Part shown: positions 35,006 through 46,403 of the stretch, piece by piece
Numbering within the stretch: the first letter of the stretch is position 1
Layout of the letters: each line of letters opens with the position of its first letter
NCBI GenBank assembly: GCA_026989395.1
Contig: JALSJK010000100.1
Coordinates: 1 to 62,215 of the forward strand
Length of the DNA: 62,215 nt
Direction: 5' to 3'
Source of the DNA: Methylomonas sp.
GTDB taxonomy: Bacteria > Pseudomonadota > Gammaproteobacteria > Methylococcales > Methylomonadaceae
Translations under genes and position numbers: made by a program
Notes under the pieces: generated by a model
What the model was told of the DNA's origin: nothing
Databases searched by the model: none
What the model saw: only the letters and a program-made list of their open reading frames with translations

Positions 35006-36360
35006 TGACATTACAGCAAATCAATGACATTGTTTCAGGCGATCTGAAAGGTGCTGATGTAACCATTAACAATATCAGCATTGACACCAGAACCCTGCAA
35101 AAGGGAAACTTATATCTTGCCATCAAAGGAGAAAATTTTGATGGCAACGATTTTGTTAAGCAAGCAGAAAAATCGGAGGCTGCCGCCGCCTTGCTGAGCC
35201 GCAACATAGAAACTCAGTTGCCAAAAATTATTGTTACAGACACTCGACTGGCATTAGCAAAAATTGCAGGTGCACTTCGCAAGCAAATGGCTTTGCCGGT
35301 ATGCGCAATCACCGGTAGTAACGGCAAAACCACAGTCAAGGAAATGGTAACCGCTATTCTGTCCGTCAATACCAAAGTTTTATCGACACGCGGTAACTTT
35401 AACAATGACATCGGAGTACCGTTAACATTATTGCGCCTTGAAAAACTGCATGATTTTGCTGTCATTGAAATGGGGGCCAATCATCCTGGAGAAATAGCCT
35501 ATACAGGACAATTCGTTCGACCGGATATTTCTATCATCACCAATGTTGGTGCGGCGCATCTTGAAGGATTTGGAAGCATTCAGGGTGTAGCGAAAGCAAA
35601 ATCTGAAATAATCCAGTCCTTACCGCCACATGGTACTGCCATACTAAATGCGGATGACCCATTTTTTGATTTCTGGCAAGACGTGGCTGGCGATCGGAAA
35701 ATCATTTCTTTTGGCCTTTCCGAAACTGCAAATATTAAGGCTTCAGAAATTTCCAATAAAATTGAACGAAGCCAGTTTGTAACCACCTTCAACTTAAAAA
35801 CCGGCAAACATGAAACCCCATTTTCCTTGCATCTGGCTGGAAAACACAATGTCTTGAATGCACTGGCGGCTGCCTCGGCTTGCCTTGCCATGGATATTCC
35901 TCTGGAACAAATCCAACAAGGACTTAGCACCATTAAACCGGTATCTGGCAGACTGGAACCTCTGCTTAGTGAGAAGGGCAATATTATTATCAATGATACC
36001 TATAACGCAAACCCTTCATCTTTAGAGGTCGCTTTGAATGTATTACAAAATTGCCCTGGTGAACCCTGGGTTATTCTTGGCGCCTTCGGTGAATTGGGCT
36101 CTGACAGTAAAAAAATTCATGCGGATTTGGGTCAGCTCATTAAATCAAGAAAAGTTGTGCGATTGTTAGCAGTCGGCTCCGATGCTGAAAGTACCGCCTC
36201 TACCTTCGGCAAAGGAGCTTCTTTTTTTTCAACACAAAATGAACTGATACAAACCTTGTTAAGTGAAATCACCGGCAACGAAACAATACTCATTAAAGGC
36301 TCAAGAGCCCAGAAAATGGAAAAGGTTACAGAAGCTCTACTCGCAAGGGAGGCGGCATAG
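34999..36360 (+). CDS. murF: UDP-MurNAc-pentapeptide synthetase MurF
   Basis: The protein has 453 residues. The start overlaps murE by seven bases. [25 protein letters not shown] and the ATP motif [13 protein letters not shown] are typical, as is [11 protein letters not shown] later. It adds D-Ala-D-Ala to complete the pentapeptide. D-Ala-D-Ala is supplied by the ddl gene of this same cluster. Confidence 0.95.
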   Translation: MLMTLQQINDIVSGDLKGADVTINNISIDTRTLQKGNLYLAIKGENFDGNDFVKQAEKSEAAAALLSRNIETQLPKIIVTDTRLALAKIAGALRKQMALPVCAITGSNGKTTVKEMVTAILSVNTKVLSTRGNFNNDIGVPLTLLRLEKLHDFAVIEMGANHPGEIAYTGQFVRPDISIITNVGAAHLEGFGSIQGVAKAKSEIIQSLPPHGTAILNADDPFFDFWQDVAGDRKIISFGLSETANIKASEISNKIERSQFVTTFNLKTGKHETPFSLHLAGKHNVLNALAAASACLAMDIPLEQIQQGLSTIKPVSGRLEPLLSEKGNIIINDTYNANPSSLEVALNVLQNCPGEPWVILGAFGELGSDSKKIHADLGQLIKSRKVVRLLAVGSDAESTASTFGKGASFFSTQNELIQTLLSEITGNETILIKGSRAQKMEKVTEALLAREAA

Positions 36361-36362
36361 CC

Positions 36363-37445
36363 ATGTTGTTATATCTTGTTGATTATTTAATGACACTGGA
36401 CAGTGGCTTTCGAGTTTTCCAGTATTTAACATTCCGTGCAATTCTGGGTGCATTAACCGCTTTAATTTTTTCATTCATGATTGGCCCTTCAATGATTCGT
36501 CGTTTGAGCAATAACAACATTGGTCAAAATGTCCGCGAATGCGGGCCGGAAAGTCATTTTGATAAAGCGGGTACCCCAACAATGGGAGGAACTTTAATTC
36601 TGGTTGCCATTGCTTTTAGTACCCTGCTCTGGGCGGATTTAAGCAATCGTTATATCTGGACAGTGTTGTTAGTCACCATGGGATTCGGTGTTATTGGTTT
36701 TATTGATGATTACAAGAAAATCAAATTGGGCAATAGTGACGGTTTGTCAGCAAAAGCGAAGTTTTTCTGGCAGTGGGTAATAGCCATTGCTGCTGCGGTA
36801 TTTTTATACCAAACAGCAACCGTACCCGCAGAAACACAATATATCGTACCTTTTTTCAAAGAAGTCAAAATTGATTTGGACTGGTTTTACGTAGTGATAA
36901 CTTCCCTGATGATTGTCGGATTTAGTAACGCTGTCAACTTAACAGACGGTCTGGATGGCCTGGCTATTATGCCTACAGTTATGGTTGCAGCAGCGCTGGG
37001 AATTTTCGCTTATTTATCCGGCCATGCAAATTTTTCTGAATATCTGGCAATTCCTTTTCTGCCTAAATCTGGTGAGTTGTTCGTTTTTAGCGCCACATTG
37101 ACTGGTGCAGGGCTGGGGTTTTTATGGTTTAACACATATCCTGCAATGGTATTCATGGGGGATGTGGGCGCATTGGCGCTTGGTGCAGCATTAGGTGTTT
37201 TAGCTGTTTTGGTCAGGCAGGAGCTGGTGTTATTGATTATGGGAGGAGTTTTTGTCATGGAAACAGCCTCGGTCATTGTACAGGTTATTTCATTTAAATT
37301 AACGGGTAAACGGGTATTCAGAATGGCGCCCATTCATCATCATTTTGAATTAAAAGGATGGCCCGAACCAAGAGTTATTGTCAGGTTCTGGATTATTACA
37401 GTCATTTTGGTTTTGATTGGTTTAGCAACATTGAAACTCAGATAA
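36363..37445 (+). CDS. mraY: Phospho-MurNAc-pentapeptide translocase MraY
   Basis: The protein has 360 residues and about ten membrane helices. Conserved family stretches include [28 protein letters not shown] and [15 protein letters not shown]. It makes lipid I on the inner face of the cytoplasmic membrane. It begins two bases after murF. Confidence 0.96.
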   Translation: MLLYLVDYLMTLDSGFRVFQYLTFRAILGALTALIFSFMIGPSMIRRLSNNNIGQNVRECGPESHFDKAGTPTMGGTLILVAIAFSTLLWADLSNRYIWTVLLVTMGFGVIGFIDDYKKIKLGNSDGLSAKAKFFWQWVIAIAAAVFLYQTATVPAETQYIVPFFKEVKIDLDWFYVVITSLMIVGFSNAVNLTDGLDGLAIMPTVMVAAALGIFAYLSGHANFSEYLAIPFLPKSGELFVFSATLTGAGLGFLWFNTYPAMVFMGDVGALALGAALGVLAVLVRQELVLLIMGGVFVMETASVIVQVISFKLTGKRVFRMAPIHHHFELKGWPEPRVIVRFWIITVILVLIGLATLKLR

Positions 37446-37448
37446 GTT

Positions 37449-38819
37449 ATGGATAAAACATCAGTCTACAAAAAATTATTAGCAACATTCGGGTTATCGC
37501 CTGAATCAAGCAAGATATTAATTGTCGGCTTGGGCCACACAGGACTTTCTGTTGCCCGCTATTTGCATAAACTTGGTTTTAAGTTCGAATTGGTCGACAG
37601 TCGAAAAAGCCCGCCAATGAATCAGCAATTATTAGCTGAAATACCTGATGCAGCAGTATTTACCGGTGGGTTTGATGAGGCAGTATTTGCCACGGCAACA
37701 CATCTTGTTGTTAGTCCTGGCATCTCACTTAAAGAACCCGCAATTCAAAATGCACTGTCGAATAACATTCAATTGCTTGGTGATATCGATTTATTTTCAG
37801 CATCTATAAATGCTCCAGTAGTTGCTATTACTGGATCAAATGGCAAAAGTACTGTTACCAGCATGGTCGCAAAAATGGCTGAAGCTGATAACAAATATGT
37901 CGCAGTAGGCGGAAACTATGGAACACCGGCGCTGGATTTAATCGAGTCAAATATTGATCTTTATGTCCTGGAATTATCCAGCTTCCAGCTGGAAAGAACG
38001 GATTTTCTGCAACCTGCAGCGGCAACAGTTTTAAATATTTCTGAGGACCATTTAGATCGTTATTCGAATATCAATGAATATGCGGAAGCGAAACAAAAAA
38101 TTTTCAACGGCGAAGGAGTCATGATACTTAATGCTGATGACCCTTTTGTCATTGGTATGATTGAACCGGACCGGGAAGTCATGACTTTTGGTCTTGAAAA
38201 TGGCGCCGATTTTCATTTGAGTTCCAAACCAGAAAAAGAATGTCTTGCTGAAAATGGTCAATGCTTTATGGACATCAAGGATTTGCCGCTTGTTGGATCA
38301 CATAACATCGCCAATGCTTTGGCGGCATGGGCACTAGGAAAAGCTATCGGTTTATCAGAAGCGGCTATGTTGACTGCTCTAAAAAACTTCAAAGGTCTGG
38401 AACACCGGATGCAAGCGGTCGCTGAAATTAATGGAGTTACATGGATTAATGATTCGAAAGCAACCAATGTTGGCGCTTGTGTCGCTGCATTGAAAGGCAT
38501 GGATCGAAAAGTAGTGCTGATTGCCGGCGGAGACGCCAAAAATGCCGATATGCGTGAGCTTGCCCCAGTTCTGGAGAAAAAAGTAAAGGCAGTGATATTA
38601 ATGGGCAAAGATGCACCGTTACTAAAACAAATTATTACCGAAAATATCCCAACAAAAAAAGCAAAATCTATGCAAGATGCCGTCAAGCTTGCTGCTAAGC
38701 TTGCTGGCAACGGCGACTGCGTGTTGCTATCCCCCGCTTGTGCCAGCCTGGATCAATTCAAAAATTATCAAGAACGCGGCAAATTATTCAGTAAAGCTGT
38801 TAAGGAGTTGGCTGCATGA
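37449..38819 (+). CDS. murD: UDP-MurNAc-L-Ala:D-Glu ligase MurD
   Basis: The protein has 456 residues. The N-terminal nucleotide-sugar domain contains VGLGHTGLSVARYL; the ATP motif is [15 protein letters not shown], and GLEHRMQAVAEINGVTWINDSKATN marks the Mur ligase core. It adds D-Glu to UDP-MurNAc-L-Ala. It starts three bases after mraY and overlaps ftsW by four bases. Confidence 0.95.
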   Translation: MDKTSVYKKLLATFGLSPESSKILIVGLGHTGLSVARYLHKLGFKFELVDSRKSPPMNQQLLAEIPDAAVFTGGFDEAVFATATHLVVSPGISLKEPAIQNALSNNIQLLGDIDLFSASINAPVVAITGSNGKSTVTSMVAKMAEADNKYVAVGGNYGTPALDLIESNIDLYVLELSSFQLERTDFLQPAAATVLNISEDHLDRYSNINEYAEAKQKIFNGEGVMILNADDPFVIGMIEPDREVMTFGLENGADFHLSSKPEKECLAENGQCFMDIKDLPLVGSHNIANALAAWALGKAIGLSEAAMLTALKNFKGLEHRMQAVAEINGVTWINDSKATNVGACVAALKGMDRKVVLIAGGDAKNADMRELAPVLEKKVKAVILMGKDAPLLKQIITENIPTKKAKSMQDAVKLAAKLAGNGDCVLLSPACASLDQFKNYQERGKLFSKAVKELAA

Positions 38820-39997
38820 ATAATCACAATCCTAAACTGACTATTTTTGATTGCATCAAAAGCGACACCTTGCTGATATTTGCATTTAGCAGCTTGCTGA
38901 TTATTGGCTATATCATCATGACTTCTGCAACTATGCATTTAGGCGTTAAGACCTCTGGAAACGTCTGGCATTATCCAACCAGACAGCTCATTCATATTAG
39001 TCTGGGACTCACTATTGGAACCATTATCTTAATGGTTGATGTATCTTTTTGGCAGAAAATTTATCCCTGGCTTTTCCTTGCAGGTCTTGCCCTGTTGGTT
39101 CTGGTGCTGATTCCAGGCTTGGGCGTTAAAGTCAATGGCAGTGTACGCTGGTTGTCATTAGGAGGCCTGCGGATACAAGTTTCTGAAATCGTCAAATTTA
39201 CCTCTGTAATTTACATAGCCGGTTATGTCACTAAGTATAAAGAGTCGGTCCGCACCTCCTCTCATGGAATGGTAAAACCATTAATGCTATTTGCATTTTG
39301 CTGTTTTTTATTGCTTAAAGAACCTGATTTTGGTTCTGCCGTTGTCATCTTAACCATTGCCTTGGGTATGATGTTTATTAGTGGCGCGAAAATATGGCAA
39401 TTTGTTATTTTGTTGGTCACTCTAATAATACTTGCCTCCTTATTGGTTTATTTCGAACCATACAGAATGTTAAGGGTTGTTAGTTTCATTGACCCTTGGG
39501 CTGATCCATTAAATTCAGGTTTCCAGTTAACCCAGGCTCTGATTGCTTTTGGGCGTGGCGAATGGCTGGGCGTAGGGTTAGGCTCAGGTCTACAGAAATT
39601 ATTTTATTTGCCAGAGGCTCATACTGATTTTCTGTTTTCAGTTTTAAGTGAAGAACTTGGTTTATTAGGGGTTGTCACAGTTATTTGCCTTTACACCGTA
39701 TTAGTCTGGCGAGCTTTTGCAATTGCGATAAAAGCAGAAATTGCAGCTCAGGATTTTCATGCTTATGCTGCCTATGGCTTAGGTATCTGGTTTGGTTTTC
39801 AGGCTTTTGTCAACATTGGTGTCAACATGGGCATGCTACCGACAAAAGGTCTCACCTTACCACTTATGAGTTATGGTGGCGGCAGCATGATTATCATGTG
39901 TGCGGCAATTGCTTTATTACTCAGAATTAACACCGAAGTATCTGACCTTTACGCCAATACACCAAAGAGAAAACCGGAATGGGTAACACAATCATGA
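38816..39997 (+). CDS. ftsW: Septal peptidoglycan polymerase FtsW
   Basis: The protein has 393 residues and ten predicted helices. SEDS-family motifs are present: NGSVRWLSLGGLRIQVSEIVKF, KEPDFGSAVV, LPEAHTDFLFSVLSEELG and GLTLPLMSYGGGSM. It polymerises glycan strands at the septum in a pair with FtsI. Confidence 0.95.
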   Translation: MNNHNPKLTIFDCIKSDTLLIFAFSSLLIIGYIIMTSATMHLGVKTSGNVWHYPTRQLIHISLGLTIGTIILMVDVSFWQKIYPWLFLAGLALLVLVLIPGLGVKVNGSVRWLSLGGLRIQVSEIVKFTSVIYIAGYVTKYKESVRTSSHGMVKPLMLFAFCCFLLLKEPDFGSAVVILTIALGMMFISGAKIWQFVILLVTLIILASLLVYFEPYRMLRVVSFIDPWADPLNSGFQLTQALIAFGRGEWLGVGLGSGLQKLFYLPEAHTDFLFSVLSEELGLLGVVTVICLYTVLVWRAFAIAIKAEIAAQDFHAYAAYGLGIWFGFQAFVNIGVNMGMLPTKGLTLPLMSYGGGSMIIMCAAIALLLRINTEVSDLYANTPKRKPEWVTQS

Positions 39998-41034
39998 TTA
40001 TGGCTGGCGGCACAGGCGGGCATGTTTATCCTGCCCTGGCAGTTGCGCAAAACCTACAGGATAAAGGTTGGCAAGTCAGCTGGCTGGGAACCCAAAAAGG
40101 CCTGGAAAGCCGAGTCATTCCGGAGCAGGGTATTGAGATAGATTGGCTAACTATATCTGGGCTACGAGGAAAAAATCGGCTGGCTTTGTTAAAAGCCCCT
40201 TTTATGCTGCTCCTCGCTTGCAAACAAGCTAAAACTGCTTTGCAAAAAAGACAGCCTGACGTAGTTTTAGGGATGGGTGGATTTGTTGCCGGACCTGGTG
40301 GTTTACTGGCCAAAATAATGGGGATACCTTTAATTATCCATGAACAAAACCGCGTTCCCGGAACGACCAATCGTTTGTTATCGCGAATTGCCAATGTGGT
40401 TTTGGAAGCATTCCCAGGCAGTTTTAAAAAAACAACCAATGCTGTTTGCACAGGAAATCCTTTAAGGAAGTCTTTTTCTATAGCTATCGCTAACAAGCGT
40501 TTTCACAAAAATAAACCCCTACATATCCTGGTTGTAGGCGGTAGTTTAGGTGCTCATATTTTAAACCAGATTGTTCCTTCAGCGGTTGCATCGACTAAGA
40601 ATCTCAAGATTAAACATCAAACCGGCAATAAGGATTTACAGCTGGTTAAAGCTGATTATGCTGCGAACCAGACGAATGCGGAAGTTCTGCCGTTCATTGA
40701 TGACATGGCTGCTGCTTACCAGTGGGCTGATTTAATTATATGTCGTGCTGGCGCTATGACGATCAGTGAAATTGCAGCCTCCGGCTTACCCTCAATCCTG
40801 ATTCCTTATCCTTATGCAATTGATGATCACCAAACTGCAAATGCAAAGTATCTGGCTGATGCGGGAGCGGGAATACTGGTACCACAACAGCAATTAACAG
40901 CAGAACTATTAGCTGAAACCATTACTAAAGTTAATAACAATTTAGAACAAATGTCCCAAGCTGCCCGCCAATGCGCAAATCTGGATGCGACTGAAAAGGT
41001 CGCGCAAATCTGTATACAAGAGGCAAAACAATGA
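39979..41034 (+). CDS. murG: UDP-GlcNAc transferase MurG
   Basis: The protein has 351 residues. The N-terminus [18 protein letters not shown] is the family signature, and later [17 protein letters not shown] and [24 protein letters not shown] appear. The start ATG 39979 lies 19 bases inside ftsW; an in-frame ATG 15 bases later is an alternative. It converts lipid I to lipid II. Confidence 0.95.
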   Translation: MGNTIMIMAGGTGGHVYPALAVAQNLQDKGWQVSWLGTQKGLESRVIPEQGIEIDWLTISGLRGKNRLALLKAPFMLLLACKQAKTALQKRQPDVVLGMGGFVAGPGGLLAKIMGIPLIIHEQNRVPGTTNRLLSRIANVVLEAFPGSFKKTTNAVCTGNPLRKSFSIAIANKRFHKNKPLHILVVGGSLGAHILNQIVPSAVASTKNLKIKHQTGNKDLQLVKADYAANQTNAEVLPFIDDMAAAYQWADLIICRAGAMTISEIAASGLPSILIPYPYAIDDHQTANAKYLADAGAGILVPQQQLTAELLAETITKVNNNLEQMSQAARQCANLDATEKVAQICIQEAKQ

Positions 41035-42467
41035 GCCGGTCAGTGAATACAGTCGCAAAAGAGGCGTTAGGAGCAATTAAAAACATCCATTTTGTAGGTG
41101 TTGGCGGTACTGGCATGAGCGGTATTGCTGAAGTGCTTGCAAATTTGGGCTACAGGGTATCAGGGTCAGATATGAAAGATACCATTGTTACACAACAATT
41201 AGCTAAAAACGGCGTATCTATTTTTATCGGTCATCACGCAGAAAATGTTGATGATGCGGATGTTGTTGTTACATCAAGTGCCGTTGATCGTAACAATATT
41301 GAAGTCGAGCGGGCTTATCAAAAAAGAATCCCTGTTATTCCTAGAGCTGAAATGTTGGCTGAATTAATGCGTTTTCGATTTGGAATTGCAGTTGCGGGTA
41401 CACATGGAAAAACCACGACGACCAGTCTCGCCGCCAGTATATTAGCTGAAGCTGGTTTAGATCCAACTTTTGTTATCGGAGGCCGGTTAAATAGCGCCGG
41501 AACCAATGCCAAACTGGGAACCGGCCATTATCTTGTTGCAGAAGCAGATGAAAGCGATGCTTCTTTTTTACATTTGCAGCCGATGATTGCCGTTGTTACC
41601 AATATTGATGAAGATCACATGTCAACCTATGGCGGTAGTTTTGATCGGCTGAAACAGACCTTTATTGAGTTTTTACATCATCTACCATTTTATGGGCTGG
41701 CGGTGATGTGTCTTGATGACTCAGGTGTTAAGGAAGTGCTACCAGAATTATCAAAGCCAGTTAAAACCTATGGAGTTGATGAAAACGCGGATGTACGCGC
41801 TATCAACATCGAACAACAAGGGATGTTAACCAAATTTGATGTTGTTCGTTGGGGCGCGCACAAGAACATACATATTTCTTTGAATATGCCAGGCTGGCAT
41901 AACATGCTGAATGCCTTGGCTGCCATAACAATTGCCACTTATCTTGAAGTGCCTGATGAGGCTATCGTAAACAGTCTATCAGTGTTTCACGGCGTTGGCA
42001 GAAGATTTCAGATTAATGGTGATATCTCATTGCCAGACGGCAAGATCACACTAGTTGACGACTATGGTCATCATCCCAGAGAAATTGCCGCAACGATGGA
42101 AGCATTACGCCAGGCATGGCCTGACAGACGCGCGGTATTGGTCTTTCAGCCACATCGGTATTCCAGAACTCATGATTTATTTGAAGACTTCGTACAGGTA
42201 TTGTCCAACGTTGATGTATTGATTTTACTAGATATTTATACAGCTGGAGAAACGCCTATTACCGGCGCTGACAGCAAAACACTGGCCGGTACGATACGGA
42301 TGCGCGGTCAGGTTGATCCGGTTTTTGTTAAGGATCAGGACGATCTGCCTCAAATTCTGGCAGGCATCATTAAACCTGACGATGTGGTACTGACAATGGG
42401 CGCCGGAGATGTTGGAAAAATTGCGGCAAAATTACCGCAACAACTCGAATCATTATTAAAACCGTGA
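41031..42467 (+). CDS. murC: UDP-MurNAc:L-Ala ligase MurC
   Basis: The protein has 478 residues. [17 protein letters not shown] starts the domain, the ATP site is [11 protein letters not shown], and later [14 protein letters not shown] and QPHRYSRT mark MurC. It adds the first amino acid to UDP-MurNAc. It overlaps murG and murB by four bases each. Confidence 0.96.
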   Translation: MSRSVNTVAKEALGAIKNIHFVGVGGTGMSGIAEVLANLGYRVSGSDMKDTIVTQQLAKNGVSIFIGHHAENVDDADVVVTSSAVDRNNIEVERAYQKRIPVIPRAEMLAELMRFRFGIAVAGTHGKTTTTSLAASILAEAGLDPTFVIGGRLNSAGTNAKLGTGHYLVAEADESDASFLHLQPMIAVVTNIDEDHMSTYGGSFDRLKQTFIEFLHHLPFYGLAVMCLDDSGVKEVLPELSKPVKTYGVDENADVRAINIEQQGMLTKFDVVRWGAHKNIHISLNMPGWHNMLNALAAITIATYLEVPDEAIVNSLSVFHGVGRRFQINGDISLPDGKITLVDDYGHHPREIAATMEALRQAWPDRRAVLVFQPHRYSRTHDLFEDFVQVLSNVDVLILLDIYTAGETPITGADSKTLAGTIRMRGQVDPVFVKDQDDLPQILAGIIKPDDVVLTMGAGDVGKIAAKLPQQLESLLKP

Positions 42468-43381
42468 ACGCTTGCGCTGAAAGCTTATTTAAAACAATGA
42501 ACATTAAAGGACAATTGTTAAAAAATGCACCTCTGGCCAAATATACCAGTTGGCGTGTCGGAGGACCGGCTGAGCAACTGTTTTTGCCCGAAGACAAGCA
42601 AGATATACAACTGTTTTTAAGTTCATTACCAGCCTCTACTCCCGTTTTCTGGATGGGTCTGGGTAGCAACCTTTTGATTCGTGATGGCGGCATTCCAGGC
42701 GTTGTTGTCAATACCCGAGGACGTCTTAAGCAAATGTATCGTACTGAAGACAGTACTATTTATGTTGAAGCGGGCGTTCCATGCGCCCATGTTGCCCGTT
42801 TTTGCGGAGAGCAAGGCTTAACTGGCGCCGAATTTCTAGCCGGCATTCCTGGAACCCTTGGCGGCGCTCTGAAAATGAATGCAGGCGCTTTTGGCGGAGA
42901 AACCTGGGATATTGTCAGCAATGTTGAAATGATTTCCAGTGAAGGGAGCATTACAGAACGCACTGCTGATGATTTTGATATTCAATATCGGTCAGTTATT
43001 GGCCATTCAAATGAATGGTTTATTGCCGCAAAGTTACAATTGAAATCTGGCGACACCTGTGCCAGCCAGGAAAAAATCAAGGTGCTACTCGCCAAACGCA
43101 ATCAATCTCAGCCAACCAATCAACCTAGTTGTGGCTCGGTTTTCAAAAATCCTGATTATGATTATGCTGCCCGCTTAATTGAAGCTTGCGATTTAAAAGG
43201 GCATAGCATAGGCGGAGCTCAGGTTTCAAAAAAACATGCAAATTTTATTATTAATACCGGCTCTGCCAAAGCAAGCGATATTGAGGCATTAATTCACTAT
43301 GTACAAAGTGAAGTCAAGCAGCAACAAGGCGTGTTCTTACAAACTGAAGTCTGCATCGTTGGACAAGGATCATCACAATGA
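42464..43381 (+). CDS. murB: UDP-GlcNAc-enolpyruvate reductase MurB
   Basis: The protein has 305 residues. The start is GTG 42464, coupled to the murC stop; an ATG at 42497 is an alternative that still keeps the FAD domain ([19 protein letters not shown]). [13 protein letters not shown] and [22 protein letters not shown] are FAD-binding motifs, and the catalytic Ser lies in [11 protein letters not shown]. This length and the missing C-terminal loop fit the shorter type II MurB. murB lies in the cluster, as in many gammaproteobacteria but not in Escherichia coli. Confidence 0.95.
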   Translation: MNACAESLFKTMNIKGQLLKNAPLAKYTSWRVGGPAEQLFLPEDKQDIQLFLSSLPASTPVFWMGLGSNLLIRDGGIPGVVVNTRGRLKQMYRTEDSTIYVEAGVPCAHVARFCGEQGLTGAEFLAGIPGTLGGALKMNAGAFGGETWDIVSNVEMISSEGSITERTADDFDIQYRSVIGHSNEWFIAAKLQLKSGDTCASQEKIKVLLAKRNQSQPTNQPSCGSVFKNPDYDYAARLIEACDLKGHSIGGAQVSKKHANFIINTGSAKASDIEALIHYVQSEVKQQQGVFLQTEVCIVGQGSSQ

Positions 43382-44325
43382 CAGCTCGCTTGATTAACGA
43401 CCCTGCAAAATTTGGCAAAGTAGGCGTACTCATGGGAGGAGCGGCTGCTGAAAGGGAAATATCCATCAACAGCGGTCAGCAGGTTTTAGCTGGACTACTC
43501 CGCAAAGGAGTTAATGCCATTGCTGTGGATATTAAAGAAGACATGATCCTGCCAATCATGAACCAGGATTTTGACCGGGTATTTAACATCATTCATGGCC
43601 GAGGCGGTGAAGACGGTATCCTGCAAGGTGTTCTTGAATCGCTAAAAATACCGTATACCGGAAGTGGCGTGATGGCCTCCGCATTAAGCATGGACAAATT
43701 AAGAACCAAGCTTTGTTGGCAAGGCGCCAACTTGCCAACCCCTTCGTGGATGCTACTGACTTCTGAACAAGATGTTTCAAGCTGCGCTGATCAATTACCA
43801 TTCCCAGTGATCGTTAAACCCTCATTGGAAGGCTCCAGCATTGGCATGAGCAAAGCCAATAATATTTCAGAGTTATTAACTGCCTGGGAAACAGCCTCAA
43901 ACTATCAATGCGATGTTTATGCTGAATCCTGGGTTTCTGGAAAAGAATATACCGTGGCAATATTAAACGACCAGGCATTGCCTGTTATTCGCCTTGAAAC
44001 TCCTCATGCATTTTATGATTACGAAGCTAAATATAATGCTAGTACCACTTCGTATCACTGCCCTTGTGGATTAAATAATCAACAGGAACAAAAAATCCAG
44101 GAGCTAGCCCTTCATGCAGCACAACTCATTGGAGTAAAAGGCTGGAGCCGAGTTGATTTGTTTATTGATGATCAAGAACAAGCCCAGTTAATTGAAATCA
44201 ACACGGTACCGGGAATGACCGATCACAGCCTGGTACCAATGGCTGCCAAGGCGAATGGAATTGATTTTGATGAACTGGTATGGCGCATTTTGGAAACATC
44301 ATTTAATAAGGCTGAATGGACATGA
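43378..44325 (+). CDS. ddl: D-alanine--D-alanine ligase Ddl
   Basis: The protein has 315 residues. VGVLMGGAAAEREISINSG is the N-terminal signature. ATP-grasp motifs follow: HGRGGEDGILQGVLE, VKPSLEGSSIGMSK and IEINTVPGMTDHSLVPMAA. It makes the dipeptide used by MurF. It overlaps murB by four bases and ftsQ by ten. Confidence 0.95.
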   Translation: MTARLINDPAKFGKVGVLMGGAAAEREISINSGQQVLAGLLRKGVNAIAVDIKEDMILPIMNQDFDRVFNIIHGRGGEDGILQGVLESLKIPYTGSGVMASALSMDKLRTKLCWQGANLPTPSWMLLTSEQDVSSCADQLPFPVIVKPSLEGSSIGMSKANNISELLTAWETASNYQCDVYAESWVSGKEYTVAILNDQALPVIRLETPHAFYDYEAKYNASTTSYHCPCGLNNQQEQKIQELALHAAQLIGVKGWSRVDLFIDDQEQAQLIEINTVPGMTDHSLVPMAAKANGIDFDELVWRILETSFNKAEWT

Positions 44326-45077
44326 CCTTCCCAAAAACTGTCTTTTTTATTGGTTTTGTGACACTTGGATTGTGGGGAGCCAGTCTTGCGCTTAAATCCT
44401 TGAGTGTCAAATTAATGCCTATTCGCTATGTCCGGATTGAAGGTAATTTCCAATATTTAGACAAAAACAATTTAAAACAACATTTGTTGCCTTTAGTTAA
44501 TACTGGGTTATTTGCTGCAGATATAAACGCCATTCAGAAAACAGCTAAAAATATGGCTTGGATTGATGATGTCGAAGTTAAACGAGTATGGCCGGATACG
44601 ATTGATATCAAACTCAGCGAACAGCAACCTGCAGCGAAATGGGGTAACGATGGCGTTCTCAATAACCGAGGGGAATTGTTCAAACCTAAAAATATCGAAA
44701 CACTGGCGTTTCTTCCACAACTCTTTGGCCCAGCTGGGTTGGAAAAAAGGCTGTTCAACATTATGCAAGGATTGCAATTGGTATTGCAGGATCAGTCCCT
44801 TGAACTACGCAAATTTATTGTCAACAACCGGCGTTCCTGGAAACTATTACTCACCAACGGCATTGAATTACAACTTGGCAGAATTGATCCGTTGCAAAAA
44901 TTTCAACGCCTGATGAAATCTCTACCGATATTAGCCAATAGCCAAAAAGATGGACTGGAAACAATCAGCAAAGTAGATTTGCGTTATCCCAATGGTTTCG
45001 CTGTCACCTGGAAACCAGGAGCGGAATCCCTTTGGAAAGATGAAATTGCAAAACAACAAAATAAGAAAAAAACATAA
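44316..45077 (+). CDS. ftsQ: Cell division protein FtsQ
   Basis: The protein has 253 residues. A short cytoplasmic tail and one membrane helix (about 7-28) are followed by a POTRA domain (IRYVRIEGNFQYLDKNNLKQHL) and the FtsQ beta domain (WPDTIDIKLSEQQPAAKW, then VDLRYPNGFAVTWK). It links FtsL/FtsB to the divisome. A second ATG at 44322 is possible. Confidence 0.92.
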   Translation: MDMTFPKTVFFIGFVTLGLWGASLALKSLSVKLMPIRYVRIEGNFQYLDKNNLKQHLLPLVNTGLFAADINAIQKTAKNMAWIDDVEVKRVWPDTIDIKLSEQQPAAKWGNDGVLNNRGELFKPKNIETLAFLPQLFGPAGLEKRLFNIMQGLQLVLQDQSLELRKFIVNNRRSWKLLLTNGIELQLGRIDPLQKFQRLMKSLPILANSQKDGLETISKVDLRYPNGFAVTWKPGAESLWKDEIAKQQNKKKT

Positions 45078-45088
45078 AGAGCATAACC

Positions 45089-46318
45089 ATGGCAAAAAAA
45101 ACTGATCGTAATTTGATAGTAGGGCTGGACATAGGTACTTCAAAAGTTGCCGCCATCGTTGCTGAGCTCACTGAAACTGGGGAACTTGAAGTCATTGGCA
45201 TTGGCTCAACGCCTTCGCGGGGATTAAAAAAAGGGGTTGTCGTAAATTTGGAGTCGACTGTGTTGTCAATAAATCGTGCCGTGGAGGAAGCAGAGCTAAT
45301 GGCTGGATGTAATATCCACTCGGTCTATGCAGGCATTGCAGGAAGCCATATTCGCAGCCTAAATTCCCATGGTGTCGTTGCTATTAAAGATAAAGAAGTC
45401 ACCCAATATGATATTGACCGGGTTATTGATTCAGCCAAAGCTGTTGCAATCGGCACTGACCAAAAAATCCTGCATATTTTGCCACAGGAATTTATTATCG
45501 ACCGTCAGGATGGCATCAAGGAGCCAATCGGAATGGCCGGTATTCGTCTTGAAGCTAAAGTGCATATGGTCACCAGCAGCATCAGCGCTGCTCAAAACAT
45601 TATCAAATGTATCAGACGTTGTGATCTGGAAGTCGATGATATTGTCCTTGAGCAACTTGCCTCCTGCACCGCAGTTTTAACAGATGACGAAAAAGAACTG
45701 GGCGTTTGCCTGATCGATATCGGCGGCGGAACCACTGATATTGCGGTATTTTCTGATGGCGCGATACAACATACAGCGGTTATTCCTATTGCTGGAGATC
45801 AGGTTACCAATGATATTGCGGTAGCATTGCGGACCCCGACTCAAAATGCTGAACAAATCAAACGTGAACACGCCTGCGCATTAACACAGTTGGCGAATGT
45901 TGAAGACTCAATCGAAGTTCCCAGCATTGGCGACCGCCCTCCAAGAAAAATTTCCAAACAAAATCTGGCCGAAATAATCGAGCCAAGATATGAGGAGTTA
46001 ATGCTGCTGGTACAAGCAGAGATAAGACGCAGTGGTTTCGAAGAACTGATTGCTGCCGGTATTGTATTGACAGGCGGTAGTTCAAAAGTTTATGGATTGG
46101 TTGACCTGGCAGAAGAAATATTTCATATGCCGGTTCGACTGGGTTTGCCACAACATGTTTCAGGATTAACAGATGTTGTACAGAACCCGATTTATGCAAC
46201 GGGAGTTGGATTGCTACTCTACGGAAAAGAGCATCAAATGATAGGCAGTGGGGGGATTTTGGACAGAAAGATGGGTATTTGGGAAAGAATTATGAATTGG
46301 TTTCATGGGAATTTTTAA
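45089..46318 (+). CDS. ftsA: Cell division protein FtsA
   Basis: The protein has 409 residues and an actin-like fold: LIVGLDIGTSKVAAIVAEL (phosphate 1), LIDIGGGTTDIAVFSDG (phosphate 2) and VLTGGSSKVYGLVDLA (adenosine). The C-terminus ends in an amphipathic helix (GIWERIMNWFHGNF) that tethers it to the membrane. It recruits FtsZ and later divisome proteins. Confidence 0.96.
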   Translation: MAKKTDRNLIVGLDIGTSKVAAIVAELTETGELEVIGIGSTPSRGLKKGVVVNLESTVLSINRAVEEAELMAGCNIHSVYAGIAGSHIRSLNSHGVVAIKDKEVTQYDIDRVIDSAKAVAIGTDQKILHILPQEFIIDRQDGIKEPIGMAGIRLEAKVHMVTSSISAAQNIIKCIRRCDLEVDDIVLEQLASCTAVLTDDEKELGVCLIDIGGGTTDIAVFSDGAIQHTAVIPIAGDQVTNDIAVALRTPTQNAEQIKREHACALTQLANVEDSIEVPSIGDRPPRKISKQNLAEIIEPRYEELMLLVQAEIRRSGFEELIAAGIVLTGGSSKVYGLVDLAEEIFHMPVRLGLPQHVSGLTDVVQNPIYATGVGLLLYGKEHQMIGSGGILDRKMGIWERIMNWFHGNF

Positions 46319-46403
46319 ACAGTTTTTAGGTTGCAGCTCAAGCAACTTAATTAGTCACATTTAGTAAAGTTAGTTAATTTTGAATCAAAAAGAGGATATG
46401 AAA

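Noticed and set aside
44397-45143. Several minus-strand frames across ftsQ and the dcw genes
   Set aside because: They are shadows of well-identified plus-strand genes and lack family features.
46380-46403. Longer FtsZ start (TTG 46380 or ATG 46398)
   Set aside because: The AGAGGA at 46391-46396 is correctly spaced only for ATG 46404, and the FtsZ family length fits that start.
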